Origin: Fructilactobacillus hinvesii
GTDB lineage: Bacteria > Bacillota > Bacilli > Lactobacillales > Lactobacillaceae
Length of the DNA: 64,000 nucleotides
Direction of reading: 5' to 3'
Assembly (NCBI RefSeq): GCF_024029435.1
Contig: NZ_CP097118.1
Coordinates: forward strand, 372,001-436,000
Under the pieces are notes generated by a model. That model did no database searches, was not told the DNA's origin, and was given only the letters and a program-made list of their open reading frames with translations. Shown here in pieces: positions 13,728 through 23,468 of the stretch; position 1 is the stretch's first letter, and each line of letters opens with the position of its first letter. The translations under genes were made by a program, and so were the position numbers.

Positions 13728-16700
13728 TTAAGAATGTTTCCGTTTAAAAATGAGCCACGTAATCAGACTAATTCCGAGGACTAGGATACCACTAATTCCA
13801 GTGATGATGCTGCCGACGAACAGTCCTGGAGTGCGGTATTGTAGGGCAACGTGGTGTTTACCTGCCGGAATGATTCCGCCGACAAAGCCGTCGTTAACCT
13901 GTTTGGTCGGAACGGTTTTGCCATCGACTTTTAATTGCCAACCGGTAGAGTAGGGAATCGAAGTTGTGAGGACGGAAGCCCGTGGTTGGTCACTAATCCC
14001 GGTGACCTGGTTTTTGGCAATTTGGATGTGACGTAACCGTTGGTTTTGTAACTGGCGAATCTGCTGGGTATAGGCTTTTTTCATTGGGACAGCAATTAGA
14101 CGGGCGCGCTTAAATTTAATTTGGCTTACGCCTTCATAGTTCAGGGTAACTTCCGAACGAGACTTGGAGGAATAACCCAAGTTTAAGAGGGCGTTGTGCT
14201 TGGGCACGTAGTTAGAAAGTTCGTCCGTGCCCAGTTGCGTTACGGCGTTACTCATGCCCTTGGTTTTAGCCACCAGCTTAAAGCTCCCGTTGTTATCGGT
14301 TTGCAGGTTTTGCCGCCATGCGGTTAACCGATCCATCCCGGTCAGAGGTTGGTTTTTCACGATGGCGAGGCGGTGTGCGATGTTTTGCTGTTCGGTTGCA
14401 CTTGGAGCACTTGCCTTAATCCCGTCTAATTCTAAGTAGAGCTCTGCGTGTTTAGTTAGCTGAGGTTGTTTTAACTTCAGGGTCACGGGATGGTGTTTGC
14501 CCCAGACGTCCGTATTTAATTCATATAACCCAGTTCGATTTTGTTGCTGTAAGTCCAACTGACGATGCTGATTATCGGTCAGCACCTGATTGAGTTGTTG
14601 TTGGCTAGGATAACGCGTGTTAAAGGAGGGAGCTGTTTTTCCGAGCGAAGATGTTGCTAGCTGGTCCGGGGTAGTAATCCAGTCTTCCTTTTCCAGCTTC
14701 GTGGCATAGGTCACAGACCGTTGCTGTGATTGCGGTTGGACCTGCCGGATGCCCGGCGTTGCTCCAGGAACCACGGCTCCGGTTAATAAGGATTGTTCTT
14801 TATCAAGGGGGTTCAGCTGGTTCCAAGTTTTAGGAGTGATTACCTGAGTTTGACTGTACATCAATGGTAGCGCGTTTCTGTTCTCCGCTAAAATGGTTCC
14901 TTCTGCCTGATTGGGTGGGAGCAGGGGATTTTGATTGGGGAACAATAACGGCTGGTGGTCACGCTTTTCCAGTAACTTGAATCCCGCTGGGAGACTGTGG
15001 TGTTGTTTTTGAGAGCGGACAAAGAGGTACTTAACCCCCATCAAAGCGGAAAGAGTGGACCGGTAGTCGTTTTGGGCCACGGGATCGTTGGGGGTGAATT
15101 GATTGTTGTGGACGTCCCGTTCGAGCTTACCGACGGCCCCATTTTCCACGGTGAGGTACGAAGCGATGTCATGGGTGCCCAGGTTCATGGGGACGTTAGA
15201 ACTAGCGTTAAAGTAATCGGTGTTTAGGGATCGTTGCCGATCATCAGGAAAGTAGTGGTAACGGGGTCCAATGCTGGTTCGGTAGTTCCCCAGCCGTTTT
15301 TTCACGTACGTTTCCGCACCATCATAATAGTTGTGGGTGTAGCCAGCAGCACTGCCTTTTGGTAACATTCCCCGGGCAAAGCCACTGTTATTAGGGCTGT
15401 AGTAACCTAATCCTAAGGCAATTAGGTTAACGGTCACTAACGCCAGCACGCTAGCGTAAATTACTTTCGGACGCCAGTGGTAATCCCTAGCGAGCCACAG
15501 GAGCGTTAACAGGGCAAACAGCAACAGATATTCAACCACGTCGTGGCGCTGTAGCCGAAGTAAGAAGCCCTTGCTGCCCCACAGTAAGACGAGCAGGACT
15601 ACGGTACTGATGCCCATGATTAAAATATCCTTGCGGGTCAGGTGGCTGACGTGATCGGTGAAGATCGCAGTTGCTAAGCCCAGTGGTAATAGAGCGAGGG
15701 CTAGCCACCGGTTGGAGGGGGAAGCCAAGGCGTTAAAGGTGGCACTAACGGCCGGAAGGCAAATTCCAATGGCAATGAGAATAAACGCCACGTTTAGGTA
15801 GCGGTACCGTTTAAAGTGGGAGAAAACGTAGATGAGGGCGTAAAAGCTAATCCCGCTCATTCCAATGATGAGCCAGAAGGAGAAGGGTCCTCCGAGTCCC
15901 AAAATTTTACTGGGCAAGTTGAAGTAGTAGTTAGCGGGGTAGAACCAGTAACCGTTGGCAAAGGCTCCGGTTAGCCTCGTTGATTGGAGGGCATATAAAA
16001 TGGTGGGGATGAACAGGATGGCAGAAGCCAAAATACCCAGTAGCACCGTGCCAGTTAGTTTAGCGAGCGACCGCCACCAGTGAAAATGAGGCTGTCCACG
16101 TAACATTAAACCGCGTAGCCCCACGTAGACTAAGCACCCGAGTCCCAGCATGTAGGCAAAGTAAAAGTTACTTAAAAAGGTAATTAAAACCGCCAAGAAA
16201 AGGGGGAACCACGAGCGGTTCTTAAAGACTCGTTCTACTCCGGCTGCAAGCAACGGAAAGAAGATTAACGGTAGCAAGAAGAAGGCGTGATGCATCCCCG
16301 CGTAAAGTGCAAAGCTCGAGAAGGTGTAGGTTAGGGCACTAATTAGCCGGCTGATCTTTCGAAACCGGAAGGAGTTGAGGTAAAACAGAAAGGCCAACCC
16401 GGCACAGTAAAGTCGTAGTAGAACCAACACACCGTAGCCAAGTTCAATTTGAGACTTCGGAAAGAAAACGATTAGGTAGTTAAAAAGATCTCCGACCACG
16501 TAGTAGGAGAAGCTGGTGAGCTGGTCGGCACCGAGCCCGAGGTCAAAGGACCAGTTGGTCAGTCCCTGAGTCGGATGCGTTAGAAAATGGGTTAATAAGG
16601 CTCTGAAGTTCACCAGAATGGGATAGTGCTGGGCAATTCCATCCAGACCCCAAATTAACGAGCGGTTGGTGAGGTGAAACGTCCACCAATAAGCGGCAAT

Positions 16701-16760
16701 AATTACCGCAAAAATGACCGTATAGCTCACCCACACGGGGGTTTTGCGCAGCTTTTCCAT
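13728..16760 (-). CDS. yfhO: YfhO family membrane protein (GT-C glycosyltransferase-like)
   Basis: 1010 residues. About 13 hydrophobic helices in residues 1-460, a large extracytoplasmic region (about 465-970), and a last helix near the C-terminus followed by a basic tail. The early extracytoplasmic loop 'LIWGLDGIAQHYP' carries the acidic residue typical of GT-C enzymes. YfhO proteins are linked to glycosylation of lipoteichoic acid and other cell-wall polymers in Firmicutes (family knowledge). Followed by nrdI on the same strand, with no functional link evident. Confidence 0.85.
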   Translation of the reverse strand: MEKLRKTPVWVSYTVIFAVIIAAYWWTFHLTNRSLIWGLDGIAQHYPILVNFRALLTHFLTHPTQGLTNWSFDLGLGADQLTSFSYYVVGDLFNYLIVFFPKSQIELGYGVLVLLRLYCAGLAFLFYLNSFRFRKISRLISALTYTFSSFALYAGMHHAFFLLPLIFFPLLAAGVERVFKNRSWFPLFLAVLITFLSNFYFAYMLGLGCLVYVGLRGLMLRGQPHFHWWRSLAKLTGTVLLGILASAILFIPTILYALQSTRLTGAFANGYWFYPANYYFNLPSKILGLGGPFSFWLIIGMSGISFYALIYVFSHFKRYRYLNVAFILIAIGICLPAVSATFNALASPSNRWLALALLPLGLATAIFTDHVSHLTRKDILIMGISTVVLLVLLWGSKGFLLRLQRHDVVEYLLLFALLTLLWLARDYHWRPKVIYASVLALVTVNLIALGLGYYSPNNSGFARGMLPKGSAAGYTHNYYDGAETYVKKRLGNYRTSIGPRYHYFPDDRQRSLNTDYFNASSNVPMNLGTHDIASYLTVENGAVGKLERDVHNNQFTPNDPVAQNDYRSTLSALMGVKYLFVRSQKQHHSLPAGFKLLEKRDHQPLLFPNQNPLLPPNQAEGTILAENRNALPLMYSQTQVITPKTWNQLNPLDKEQSLLTGAVVPGATPGIRQVQPQSQQRSVTYATKLEKEDWITTPDQLATSSLGKTAPSFNTRYPSQQQLNQVLTDNQHRQLDLQQQNRTGLYELNTDVWGKHHPVTLKLKQPQLTKHAELYLELDGIKASAPSATEQQNIAHRLAIVKNQPLTGMDRLTAWRQNLQTDNNGSFKLVAKTKGMSNAVTQLGTDELSNYVPKHNALLNLGYSSKSRSEVTLNYEGVSQIKFKRARLIAVPMKKAYTQQIRQLQNQRLRHIQIAKNQVTGISDQPRASVLTTSIPYSTGWQLKVDGKTVPTKQVNDGFVGGIIPAGKHHVALQYRTPGLFVGSIITGISGILVLGISLITWLIFKRKHS

Positions 16761-16789
16761 CTAATTCAACTCCTTATGCTTATGGCTAA

Positions 16790-16814
16790 TAAAAAAACGA
16801 GGTTCCCCTCGTTT
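16790..16814 (-). terminator. Terminator of the CNNM/hemolysin-like gene
   Basis: AAACGAGG and CCTCGTTT pair around TTCC; on the minus strand a run of seven T follows. Confidence 0.8.
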
Positions 16815-16824
16815 AGTGGCAGTA

Positions 16825-18189
16825 TTAATCAACGTCTTTTTGGTCTAACCCGGGAACCGGAACTTCAGTGACTTCAAACCAGTTAATGAACGAGTTTTCG
16901 TAATCGATAACCTTAAAGTTAAAGTGGCCGATTTGGACCACATCTCCGACCTTAATGTGAGGATAATGGTCGATAACAAAGCCAGAAATCGTAACGATAT
17001 CGGACTCGTTAAAGTCTTTAATTTGGGTATCAAAGTACTTTTCAAAGTCATACGTATTGAGTTTCCCGCTGATCTTGTAAGAACCAGTGGCCTGTTTGAA
17101 GATGTAGGTGTGGCTAGACGGATCAATTTCGTCGCGGACCGTTCCAAACAATTCTTCGTAGATATCTTTATCGGTGATAATTCCGGAGGTTCCCCCGTAC
17201 TCATCAATCACGACCACGATTGGTTGGTGATTCTTGATCATTTGTTGCAAGACGATTGAAATCGTGGTGGTTTCTGAGGTGGTATCAATTTTGCGAATTA
17301 AATTCGTAATTGGCTTTTCAGGATTGATTTGGGATTGCTTAATCAAATCATAGATGTAAACGTACCCGAGAATGTCATCCTTGTCGTTATCCTTCACAAC
17401 TGGAAGCCGACTAAATTTAGTGCTGAGGTAGGCCTCAATGGCATCGTTAACGGTGTCATTGACGTCAATTGTTTTTAACTGGGTCCGGTCAATCATGATG
17501 TCACGCGCGGTCTTATCGTTTAACTCAAAGGCTCGGCGCATGTACAGATAATCGTTTTGTTCCAAGTCCCCGTTTTGGACGGCCGCCTTGGAAACGCTGA
17601 GAATTTCTGATTGAGAAAGGGCTTCGTCGTTTTCGTTGGCTACAGGTAAACCGAGCATCTTAACTACGCCAGAAGCGGACACGTTTAGTAACCAGACAAA
17701 GGGATAGAAGATGACGTGGCAGTAATGGAGGGGCGTGCTAACGACGTTTAAAACCTTAAGGGGCATGTCAATACTGAGGTTTTTGGGTAAAATTTCGGTG
17801 AAGACCACTTCGAGGTAGGTCAACACGATAATTCCCAAAATAGCTCCAATTCCGTGGGCTGTGGCACTAGGAGCGCCAACCCCCCCGTGACCGAGTACCT
17901 TGACAAAGACGTCGATGGCAAAGGTTTCACCAATCCACCCGAGAATAATTCCGGCTAACGAAACTCCCACCTGAGTGGTAGAAAGGTATTCGTTCAGGTT
18001 TTTCACCATGTGAAGTTCTCGGTCAAGTTTGCGTTTCCGCTTGGCGGACGTTTTTTCGTCGTCAAGTTCTTCTTGGAGGGCCGTGGTCCGGGTTTGTACG
18101 AGGGCAAACTCACAGGCCACGAAGAAGCCGGCACAAAAGAACGTGACTAAAATAATAACTAAGTCGATAAATATCGATCCAGTAACCAA
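16825..18189 (-). CDS. CNNM/CorC-family (hemolysin-like) membrane transporter
   Basis: 454 residues from a TTG at 18189, which follows SD AAGAGG by 8 nt; an ATG at 18228 is in frame but has no SD. Order: CNNM transmembrane domain (about 1-195, four hydrophobic segments), two CBS repeats (about 210-335, 'DIMIDRTQLKTI...LSTKFSRLPVVKDND' and 'PIVVVIDEYGGTSGIITDKDIYEELFGTV'), and a CorC_HlyC domain (about 350-440). Members transport or regulate Mg2+ (family knowledge); hemolysin is a historic label. Confidence 0.85.
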   Translation of the reverse strand: MVTGSIFIDLVIILVTFFCAGFFVACEFALVQTRTTALQEELDDEKTSAKRKRKLDRELHMVKNLNEYLSTTQVGVSLAGIILGWIGETFAIDVFVKVLGHGGVGAPSATAHGIGAILGIIVLTYLEVVFTEILPKNLSIDMPLKVLNVVSTPLHYCHVIFYPFVWLLNVSASGVVKMLGLPVANENDEALSQSEILSVSKAAVQNGDLEQNDYLYMRRAFELNDKTARDIMIDRTQLKTIDVNDTVNDAIEAYLSTKFSRLPVVKDNDKDDILGYVYIYDLIKQSQINPEKPITNLIRKIDTTSETTTISIVLQQMIKNHQPIVVVIDEYGGTSGIITDKDIYEELFGTVRDEIDPSSHTYIFKQATGSYKISGKLNTYDFEKYFDTQIKDFNESDIVTISGFVIDHYPHIKVGDVVQIGHFNFKVIDYENSFINWFEVTEVPVPGLDQKDVD

Positions 18190-18281
18190 AGTAGCATTCC
18201 TCTTTTCGTTGAATGTAAATAAGTACAAGTATTAGGCTTACGTACTGCTTATTTTAAACAGTTATCTCTTATTTTACCATA

Positions 18282-18350
18282 ATATTGTAGAAACTACTTT
18301 GAAATTTCGGGCTAATTATTTGCCTCGCCACCATGATGGACCTACAATAT
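18282..18350. promoter_or_regulatory. hsp20 promoter within a 9-bp inverted repeat
   Basis: -35 TTGCCT (18320-18325), 17-bp spacer, -10 TACAAT (18343-18348). The -10 is in CTACAATAT (18342-18350), whose inverse ATATTGTAG lies at 18282-18290. No CIRCE or CtsR box is visible. Confidence 0.5.
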
Positions 18351-18396
18351 AAACGTCAGGAAACTGATAGATTAATTGGTAAAGGGGTTTTTCAAA

Positions 18397-18822
18397 ATGG
18401 CACGGAATGAAATTCAAAACAATGGTTACAATCCGTTAGATGATTTCTTTGGGAACTTTGGCAAGAGCTTGTTAAGTTCAGTTGCTGGAGACAACCGAAT
18501 GAAGACGGATATCATTGAACACCAGAATGATTATGAAGTTGTCGTTGAATTGCCAGGCTTTAAGAAGCAAGATATTCATCTGAGTTATGATGATGGAACC
18601 CTTAGCATTCACGCCACCCACGATTTAAACGCCGAAATTCAAAATGACGATGGACGTGTTTTGAATCAAGAACGGCGCTCCATGGACGTTACCCGTTCGT
18701 TTTACTTGCCAGACGTTGACGACAAGTCCATTTCCGCTAGTTACGATGGTGGACTGTTGAAGGTGACTTTACCAAAGGCACCAAAAGACGAAGGCGACAA
18801 CAACCAAATTGAAATTAACTAA
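18397..18822 (+). CDS. hsp20: Small heat shock protein Hsp20
   Basis: 141 residues from the ATG at 18397 (SD AAAGGGG; a TTG 21 nt upstream is less likely). Short Phe-rich N-terminal arm, alpha-crystallin domain about 38-130 ('NDYEVVVELPGFKKQDIHLSYDDGTL' and 'YDGGLLKVTLPKA'), and C-terminal 'IEIN' with an I-x-I motif for oligomer assembly. ATP-independent holdase against heat, acid and ethanol stress. Single gene, with its own promoter and terminator. Confidence 0.95.
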   Translation: MARNEIQNNGYNPLDDFFGNFGKSLLSSVAGDNRMKTDIIEHQNDYEVVVELPGFKKQDIHLSYDDGTLSIHATHDLNAEIQNDDGRVLNQERRSMDVTRSFYLPDVDDKSISASYDGGLLKVTLPKAPKDEGDNNQIEIN

Positions 18823-18835
18823 TTAGCTTGATTCA

Positions 18836-18870
18836 AACATTCGTTTCCTACGGGATTCGAATGTTTTTTA
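18836..18870 (+). terminator. Terminator after hsp20
   Basis: AACATTCG and CGAATGTT pair, followed by TTTTTT. Confidence 0.75.
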
Positions 18871-18971
18871 TTTTTGCTTAAATTTGCGAGAAGACAGGAG
18901 TTTGCGCGCCCGTCCGGCTTTAGAATTCTGTATACTAGAGGATAGTAAATGAACGAAAGTGGGGATTTAGT

Positions 18972-21320
18972 ATGCAAGCAGAAACTGGATTAACTAGCGC
19001 AGAAGTGCAAGAACGGGTGCGCCAGGGACGCAAAAATACGGAACCCAAACCCCTTACTAAATCAACCGGCCGAATTATTGCTGAAAACGTGTTTACCCTC
19101 TTTAACTTGGTTAACGTGGTGTTGGCAGTGCTGGTCTTTACGACCGGCAGTTATAAAAACATGCTCTTCTTGCTGATTGCAACGGTTAACACCCTAATCG
19201 GAATTTTCCAGGAGCTTCGTTCCAAACGACAGGTGGATAAGATGGCGTTATTATCGCATTCACCGATCACTGTGATTCGCAATGGCCAAGCAGTCCAGCT
19301 TGCGCCCGCGGACATTGTGCAGGACGATACTTTAAAAATCACGCTGGGAGACCAACTTCCGGTTGACGGGAAAATCATTGCCACCCAAGAACTGGAGGTT
19401 GATGAATCACAGATTACGGGGGAAGCGGATCCAATTACTAAGCAGGTAGGTGATCCAGTTACCTCCGGTAGCTTTGTAGTGAGTGGGAACGCCTTAGTTA
19501 AGGTCACAAAGGTGGGAGACGCTACCTTTGTTAACTCTTTAACGGCTAAGATTAAACCGACGAAACAAAATAACAGTCGTTTACTGCGGCTGATTAATCG
19601 AATTATTCGGATTCTGACGATTATCATCGTGCCGTTGGGAACGATTTTATTAGTGTCACGCTTTTTACACGGAGTGGGATACAGTCAAGCAATTTTAGGA
19701 ACCGTGGCGGCCATGATGGGGATGATTCCCGAAGGACTAGTGTTACTGTCATCTGTAACCCTCGCGGTTTCGGCTTACAACTTAGCGCGCCAACACGTGC
19801 TGGTGCGGGATTTAGCCTCGATTGAAACCCTCGCGCGGGTGGATACCATTTGTCTGGACAAGACGGGAACCATTACGAGTGGAGATTTACAGTTTCGAGC
19901 CTTGCAGCTGGAAACGAACCGGTATTCAGAGGCAGAAGTTACTAAGATTCTGGGGTCGTTGGTGAACGGAATTGGCGATACCAACGAAACCGCGGCCACC
20001 TTGCAGCAACACTTTACCCAGCAACCGTACGCAGTGGAACACGTAATTCCGTTCTCGTCGGCGCGAAAATGGAGTGGAGCTACGCTTGCTGCAACGGGAC
20101 AGTTTGCGTTGGGAGCCCCGCAGTTTGTATTAGATCTAACGGATACTCAACGTGAACAGGTAGCAAAATTGGCGCAGGCCGGAAACCGGGTTTTAGCCTT
20201 AGTTCAGGCTAACCAAATGACGCAAACGGAATTAACGGGAACGCAGTTGCTGGCATTTGTTTTAATTACGGATGTGATTCGTCCGGATGCCGCTTCGACG
20301 TTAGAATACCTGCGTAATCAAGGGGTTAACGTTAAGGTCATTTCTGGAGATGATCCAGTAACTGTCGCCCAAATTGCCCGAGCTACCAACATTTCGGGCT
20401 GGGACCAGCTGGTTGATATGAGTCGGTTATCAGAAGATGCCGATTATCAGCAGCTAACCGAAGGCTACACCATTTTTGGCCGGGTTAAACCGGCGCAAAA
20501 GGAGCGGTTGATTAAAGCCCTGCAACAAAACGGGCACACGGTGGCCATGACGGGAGATGGGGTCAACGACATCCTAGCTCTGCGTCAGTCTAACTGTGGA
20601 ATCGCGATGGCCAGTGGAAATGAAAGTACCAAGAGTATCGCCGATTTCGTTCTCATGAATTCGAACTTCTCGGCGTTAATCAACGTGCTTAAAGAGGGTC
20701 GCCGGGTCATTAACAACATCGATAGCATTGCGTCCCTCTATCTGATTAAAACGATGTTCTCGGTCATGTTGAGTGTCATTTTTCTGTTTTTGGCCAAGGA
20801 CTATCCCTTCCAACCAATTCAGCTAACTCCGATTAACAGTCTGATGGTTGGGATTCCGTCCTTCTTGTTAGCCTTAGCCCCAGCCTTTCACCCAATTAAA
20901 GATCGGTTTGTGGCTGGAATTACGGGAATTTCGTTACCGTCAGCGCTAACGGTGGTAATTAACATCCTGATTATTAACGGAATTGGAGTCTTCTTGCATT
21001 GGAACCAGTTACAGCTATCGACGCTCAGTGTGCTGATCACGGGATTTGTGTGCTGGCAGGCCCTGATTCTGGTTAGTCGACCACTTAATCCCTATAAGCT
21101 GACGGTCGTTTTCACCAGTATTACGCTGTTTTTGTTAACGTTTGTCTTTTTCCGACACTTCTTTGGATTTGCCATGATTTTCAGCTGGCCCCTAGGAGCC
21201 GTCGGACTAGGATTAATTCTGTTAATTAATCCCCTTTTCATCGGGTTACAACGATTCGTAAACTGGCTGATTCCACTGATTCAGATACTCAATCCCCACC
21301 GATTAATTAGCCATCAATAG
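18972..21320 (+). CDS. Cation-translocating P-type ATPase
   Basis: 782 residues. Actuator motif 'ITGEADP' (about 150), phosphorylation site 'CLDKTGTITSG' with Asp296, nucleotide-binding region, hinge 'MTGDGVNDILAL' and about ten membrane helices (two pairs before the catalytic domain, six after). No N-terminal heavy-metal domain or CPx motif, so it is not a Cu/Cd pump. It resembles the YfgQ/MgtA-like P-type ATPases of lactobacilli, whose substrate is uncertain (Ca2+, Mg2+, Mn2+ or polyamine are possible). Own promoter region and terminator. Confidence 0.9.
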   Translation: MQAETGLTSAEVQERVRQGRKNTEPKPLTKSTGRIIAENVFTLFNLVNVVLAVLVFTTGSYKNMLFLLIATVNTLIGIFQELRSKRQVDKMALLSHSPITVIRNGQAVQLAPADIVQDDTLKITLGDQLPVDGKIIATQELEVDESQITGEADPITKQVGDPVTSGSFVVSGNALVKVTKVGDATFVNSLTAKIKPTKQNNSRLLRLINRIIRILTIIIVPLGTILLVSRFLHGVGYSQAILGTVAAMMGMIPEGLVLLSSVTLAVSAYNLARQHVLVRDLASIETLARVDTICLDKTGTITSGDLQFRALQLETNRYSEAEVTKILGSLVNGIGDTNETAATLQQHFTQQPYAVEHVIPFSSARKWSGATLAATGQFALGAPQFVLDLTDTQREQVAKLAQAGNRVLALVQANQMTQTELTGTQLLAFVLITDVIRPDAASTLEYLRNQGVNVKVISGDDPVTVAQIARATNISGWDQLVDMSRLSEDADYQQLTEGYTIFGRVKPAQKERLIKALQQNGHTVAMTGDGVNDILALRQSNCGIAMASGNESTKSIADFVLMNSNFSALINVLKEGRRVINNIDSIASLYLIKTMFSVMLSVIFLFLAKDYPFQPIQLTPINSLMVGIPSFLLALAPAFHPIKDRFVAGITGISLPSALTVVINILIINGIGVFLHWNQLQLSTLSVLITGFVCWQALILVSRPLNPYKLTVVFTSITLFLLTFVFFRHFFGFAMIFSWPLGAVGLGLILLINPLFIGLQRFVNWLIPLIQILNPHRLISHQ

Positions 21321-21348
21321 GTTTTAAACTTATTTATTAATAAAACTA

Positions 21349-21387
21349 AAAAAGAGTGCTCATCAGTTTATGATGAACACTCTTTTA
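21349..21387 (+). terminator. Bidirectional terminator between the P-type ATPase and flavodoxin
   Basis: AAAAGAGTG-TCATCA and TGATGA-CACTCTTTT form a stem with one internal mismatch; T/A runs on both sides. Confidence 0.85.
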
Positions 21388-21401
21388 TGTTAGCGTCATT
21401 T

Positions 21402-21917
21402 TTAGTTTTGGTGTAACCAATCGGTGACTTGCTTTTGGACGGTTTGCTGGTAAGTACCTTCAATCGCAAACGGCTGACCATCACTCTCGTTACCACCCTT
21501 AACAACGAGGCCTGCTTCCACCGTGGCTCCCTTAGTCAGAGCTTTGATCTGGTCAAAAACGGTTCCAGTTCCAAAGCCAGAGTTCGTGGCAAAGGGAAGG
21601 ACCGTTTTACCGCTAAAGTCATAACTGGATAAGAAACTAGCGACCGGTTGGGGTAAAGCCATGTCCCAGGTTGGTGTTCCAAGGTAAATATGATCGTATT
21701 GTTTAAAATTAGGGACTCGGTTAGCCAGTTCAGGATTACGATGAGCTGCTTGATCAGCTTGGGCCTCAGTTAATTGGTCTTGAAAGTTCTGCGGTAACGG
21801 TTGTTTGGTTTGAATGGCAAACAAATCACCGCCGACTTGGGCCTGAATCATTTCAGCAATGGCCTTGGTGTTGTTGGTCCGTGAGAAATAAGCGATTAAA
21901 TTTTTAGTTTGTGGCAT
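21402..21917 (-). CDS. Flavodoxin
   Basis: 171 residues, long-chain type. FMN phosphate loop 'YFSRTNNTKAIAEMI' (about 10-24), 'YLGTPTWDMALPQPVASFL' (about 78-96, the Trp stacking on FMN), and 'FATNSGFGTG' (about 108-117). Low-potential electron carrier or quinone/redox protein; partner unknown. Single gene. Confidence 0.85.
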   Translation of the reverse strand: MPQTKNLIAYFSRTNNTKAIAEMIQAQVGGDLFAIQTKQPLPQNFQDQLTEAQADQAAHRNPELANRVPNFKQYDHIYLGTPTWDMALPQPVASFLSSYDFSGKTVLPFATNSGFGTGTVFDQIKALTKGATVEAGLVVKGGNESDGQPFAIEGTYQQTVQKQVTDWLHQN

Positions 21918-22106
21918 CTAGAAGAATCCCTTCTGCTTCATTAATTATTTTACGATTTAATGATAGCACAATGATGAAGCAGGATGGAGTGCTAAAGCCT
22001 ATTTTAATCGGGTTTGACGGCTTATCGATTGACCCCTTAGGAACCAGTTTCATAATCGGTAAAATTAATCGTTTGAAATTTTTTTGCTAAAAATGAGCTT
22101 TTTTAA

Positions 22107-22218
22107 TAGACAGCTGAAATTCATCGTGATATATTTAATTGCGTGCGATACACAAGTGGGCAACTGCTTAACGTGCGGCATGAAAACTATTGGGAAGTAG
22201 CTAATGTGAGTTAGCTAC
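22107..22218 (+). promoter_or_regulatory. Mn catalase promoter and structured 5' leader
   Basis: -35 TAGACA (22107-22112), 17-bp spacer ending in TG, -10 TATATT (22130-22135). The leader of about 100 nt contains a perfect hairpin GTAGCTAA/TTAGCTAC (22197-22218) 14 nt before the SD. The rest of the 21918-22244 gap shows nothing else I can name; I could not match a known riboswitch. Confidence 0.5.
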
Positions 22219-22244
22219 GCGAAAGAACAGAAAGGATGTTTCTT

Positions 22245-23051
22245 ATGTTTAAACACACACGCAAACTACAGTACAACGCCAAACCAGATCGTCCAGATCC
22301 ATTAATGGCTCGTCGGCTTCAAGAATCATTGGGTGGCCAATGGGGAGAAGTTACTGGAATGATGTCATACCTTTCACAAGGTTGGTCTTCAACCGGTGAC
22401 GAAAAGTACAAGGATCTTTTATTAGACACTGGTACTGAAGAAATTGCCCACGTAGAAATGATTTCTACGATGATTGCCTACTTGTTAGAAGGCGCTCCAT
22501 TTAGTGAAAAAGACGCTGCTTACGAAAAGGACCCTGCTTTAGCTTCTGTTATGGCTGGTATGGACCCAGAACACGCCTTAGTTCACGGAATGACTGCTAG
22601 CTTAAACAACCCGAATGGTTTTGGTTGGAACGCTGGCTACGCTACTTCAAGTGGTAACTTAGTTGCTGATATGCGTTTCAACGTTACGCGTGAATCAGAA
22701 GCTCGTTTGCAAGTTAGTCGTTTGTACTACATGACTGAAGACGAAGGTGTTCGTGACATGCTGAAATTCTTGTTGGCACGTGAAACTCAACACCAACTTC
22801 AATTCATGAAGGCTCAAGAAGAATTAGAAGAAAAATACGGTGTAATCGTACCTGGTGACATGAAAGAAATTGAACACAAACAATTCTCTCACGTATTGAT
22901 GAACTTCTCCGATGGTGAAGGTTCCAAGGCCTTTGAAGGACAAGTTGCTAAAGATGGTGAGAAATTCACTTACCAAGAAAACCCAGAAGCAATGGGTGGT
23001 ATTCCTAAGACGAAGCCAGCTGACAAGCGGCTTCACAACGACCAAGGCTAA
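22245..23051 (+). CDS. Manganese (non-heme) catalase
   Basis: 268 residues from the second ATG ('MFKHTRKLQYNAKPD'), which follows SD AAAGGA by 8 nt; an ATG 9 nt upstream overlaps the SD. Ferritin-like four-helix bundle with metal-ligand motifs 'EEIAHVEMISTMI' (about 66-78), 'REFE/RESEAR'-like helix near 148-152 and 'RETQHQLQFM' (about 181-190). Disproportionates H2O2 using a di-Mn centre, so it needs no heme. This suits the manganese uptake (mntH) and oxygen respiration genes in this window. Highly biased codons suggest strong expression. Confidence 0.95.
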   Translation: MFKHTRKLQYNAKPDRPDPLMARRLQESLGGQWGEVTGMMSYLSQGWSSTGDEKYKDLLLDTGTEEIAHVEMISTMIAYLLEGAPFSEKDAAYEKDPALASVMAGMDPEHALVHGMTASLNNPNGFGWNAGYATSSGNLVADMRFNVTRESEARLQVSRLYYMTEDEGVRDMLKFLLARETQHQLQFMKAQEELEEKYGVIVPGDMKEIEHKQFSHVLMNFSDGEGSKAFEGQVAKDGEKFTYQENPEAMGGIPKTKPADKRLHNDQG

Positions 23052-23073
23052 TTTTTATCCTTTGGTTCAAACG

Positions 23074-23113
23074 AAAGACCGGGTCTGCATGAATGCAGAC
23101 CCGGTCTTTTTTG
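23074..23113 (+). terminator. Strong bidirectional terminator after Mn catalase
   Basis: AAAGACCGGGTCTGCAT and ATGCAGACCCGGTCTTT form a perfect 17-bp stem with a 2-nt centre, then TTTTTT. Confidence 0.95.
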
Positions 23114-23114
23114 T

Positions 23115-23321
23115 TTATTTTTTTGTAAATACCCGTGCCACGATGGTGATAATGGTTAATAATAAGGCAATACATAAGGACCAGCCCAAGGGTCCTTGGG
23201 GTGAATTATAGGCGAAAATGGGAATTAAACTATTAAATGCGTGCGTTTTAACAATATAAATGGGCACGATCCAACTAACCAATGTGATCACTAAGAGTAT
23301 GTAAAAGTATCTTTTTTTCAC
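23115..23321 (-). CDS. Small two-helix membrane protein, unknown function
   Basis: 68 residues starting at GTG with SD GGAGG 9 nt upstream. Two hydrophobic helices (about 5-23 and 44-64), with a loop of about 20 residues containing 'NSPQGPLGW', and a basic C-terminus. No family recognised. Converges on the Mn catalase gene and shares its terminator. Confidence 0.6.
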   Translation of the reverse strand: MKKRYFYILLVITLVSWIVPIYIVKTHAFNSLIPIFAYNSPQGPLGWSLCIALLLTIITIVARVFTKK

Positions 23322-23417
23322 GAAAGATTACCTCCGATTTTTAATTTTGTTATTAAATTAACAAATTTAATGAAGCAAAACAACACAATCGTGATAAACT
23401 AAGAGCGAATCTAAATA

Positions 23418-23468
23418 CTTAGTGGGTTGCCATCCGTAAGTCGATTGTTTCTTCGACACGCCACTTAA
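23418..23468 (+). ncRNA. Candidate structured leader upstream of pnuC
   Basis: TTAGTGG (23419-23425) can pair with CCACTTAA (23461-23468, one bulge) enclosing a GTCGA/TCGAC hairpin (23440-23457). The element ends 5 nt before the SD AAAAGGAG. pnuC genes in related bacteria are sometimes controlled by an NAD+ riboswitch (pnuC motif); I cannot verify that this is one. Confidence 0.35.

Noticed and set aside
14997..15227. Antisense frames within yfhO and other long genes
   Set aside because: They lack SD sequences and overlap conserved coding regions throughout.
22142..22244. Possible Mn2+ (yybP-ykoY) riboswitch before Mn catalase
   Set aside because: GGGAAGTAG faintly resembles the motif, but I could not find the second conserved loop; kept only as a hairpin leader.
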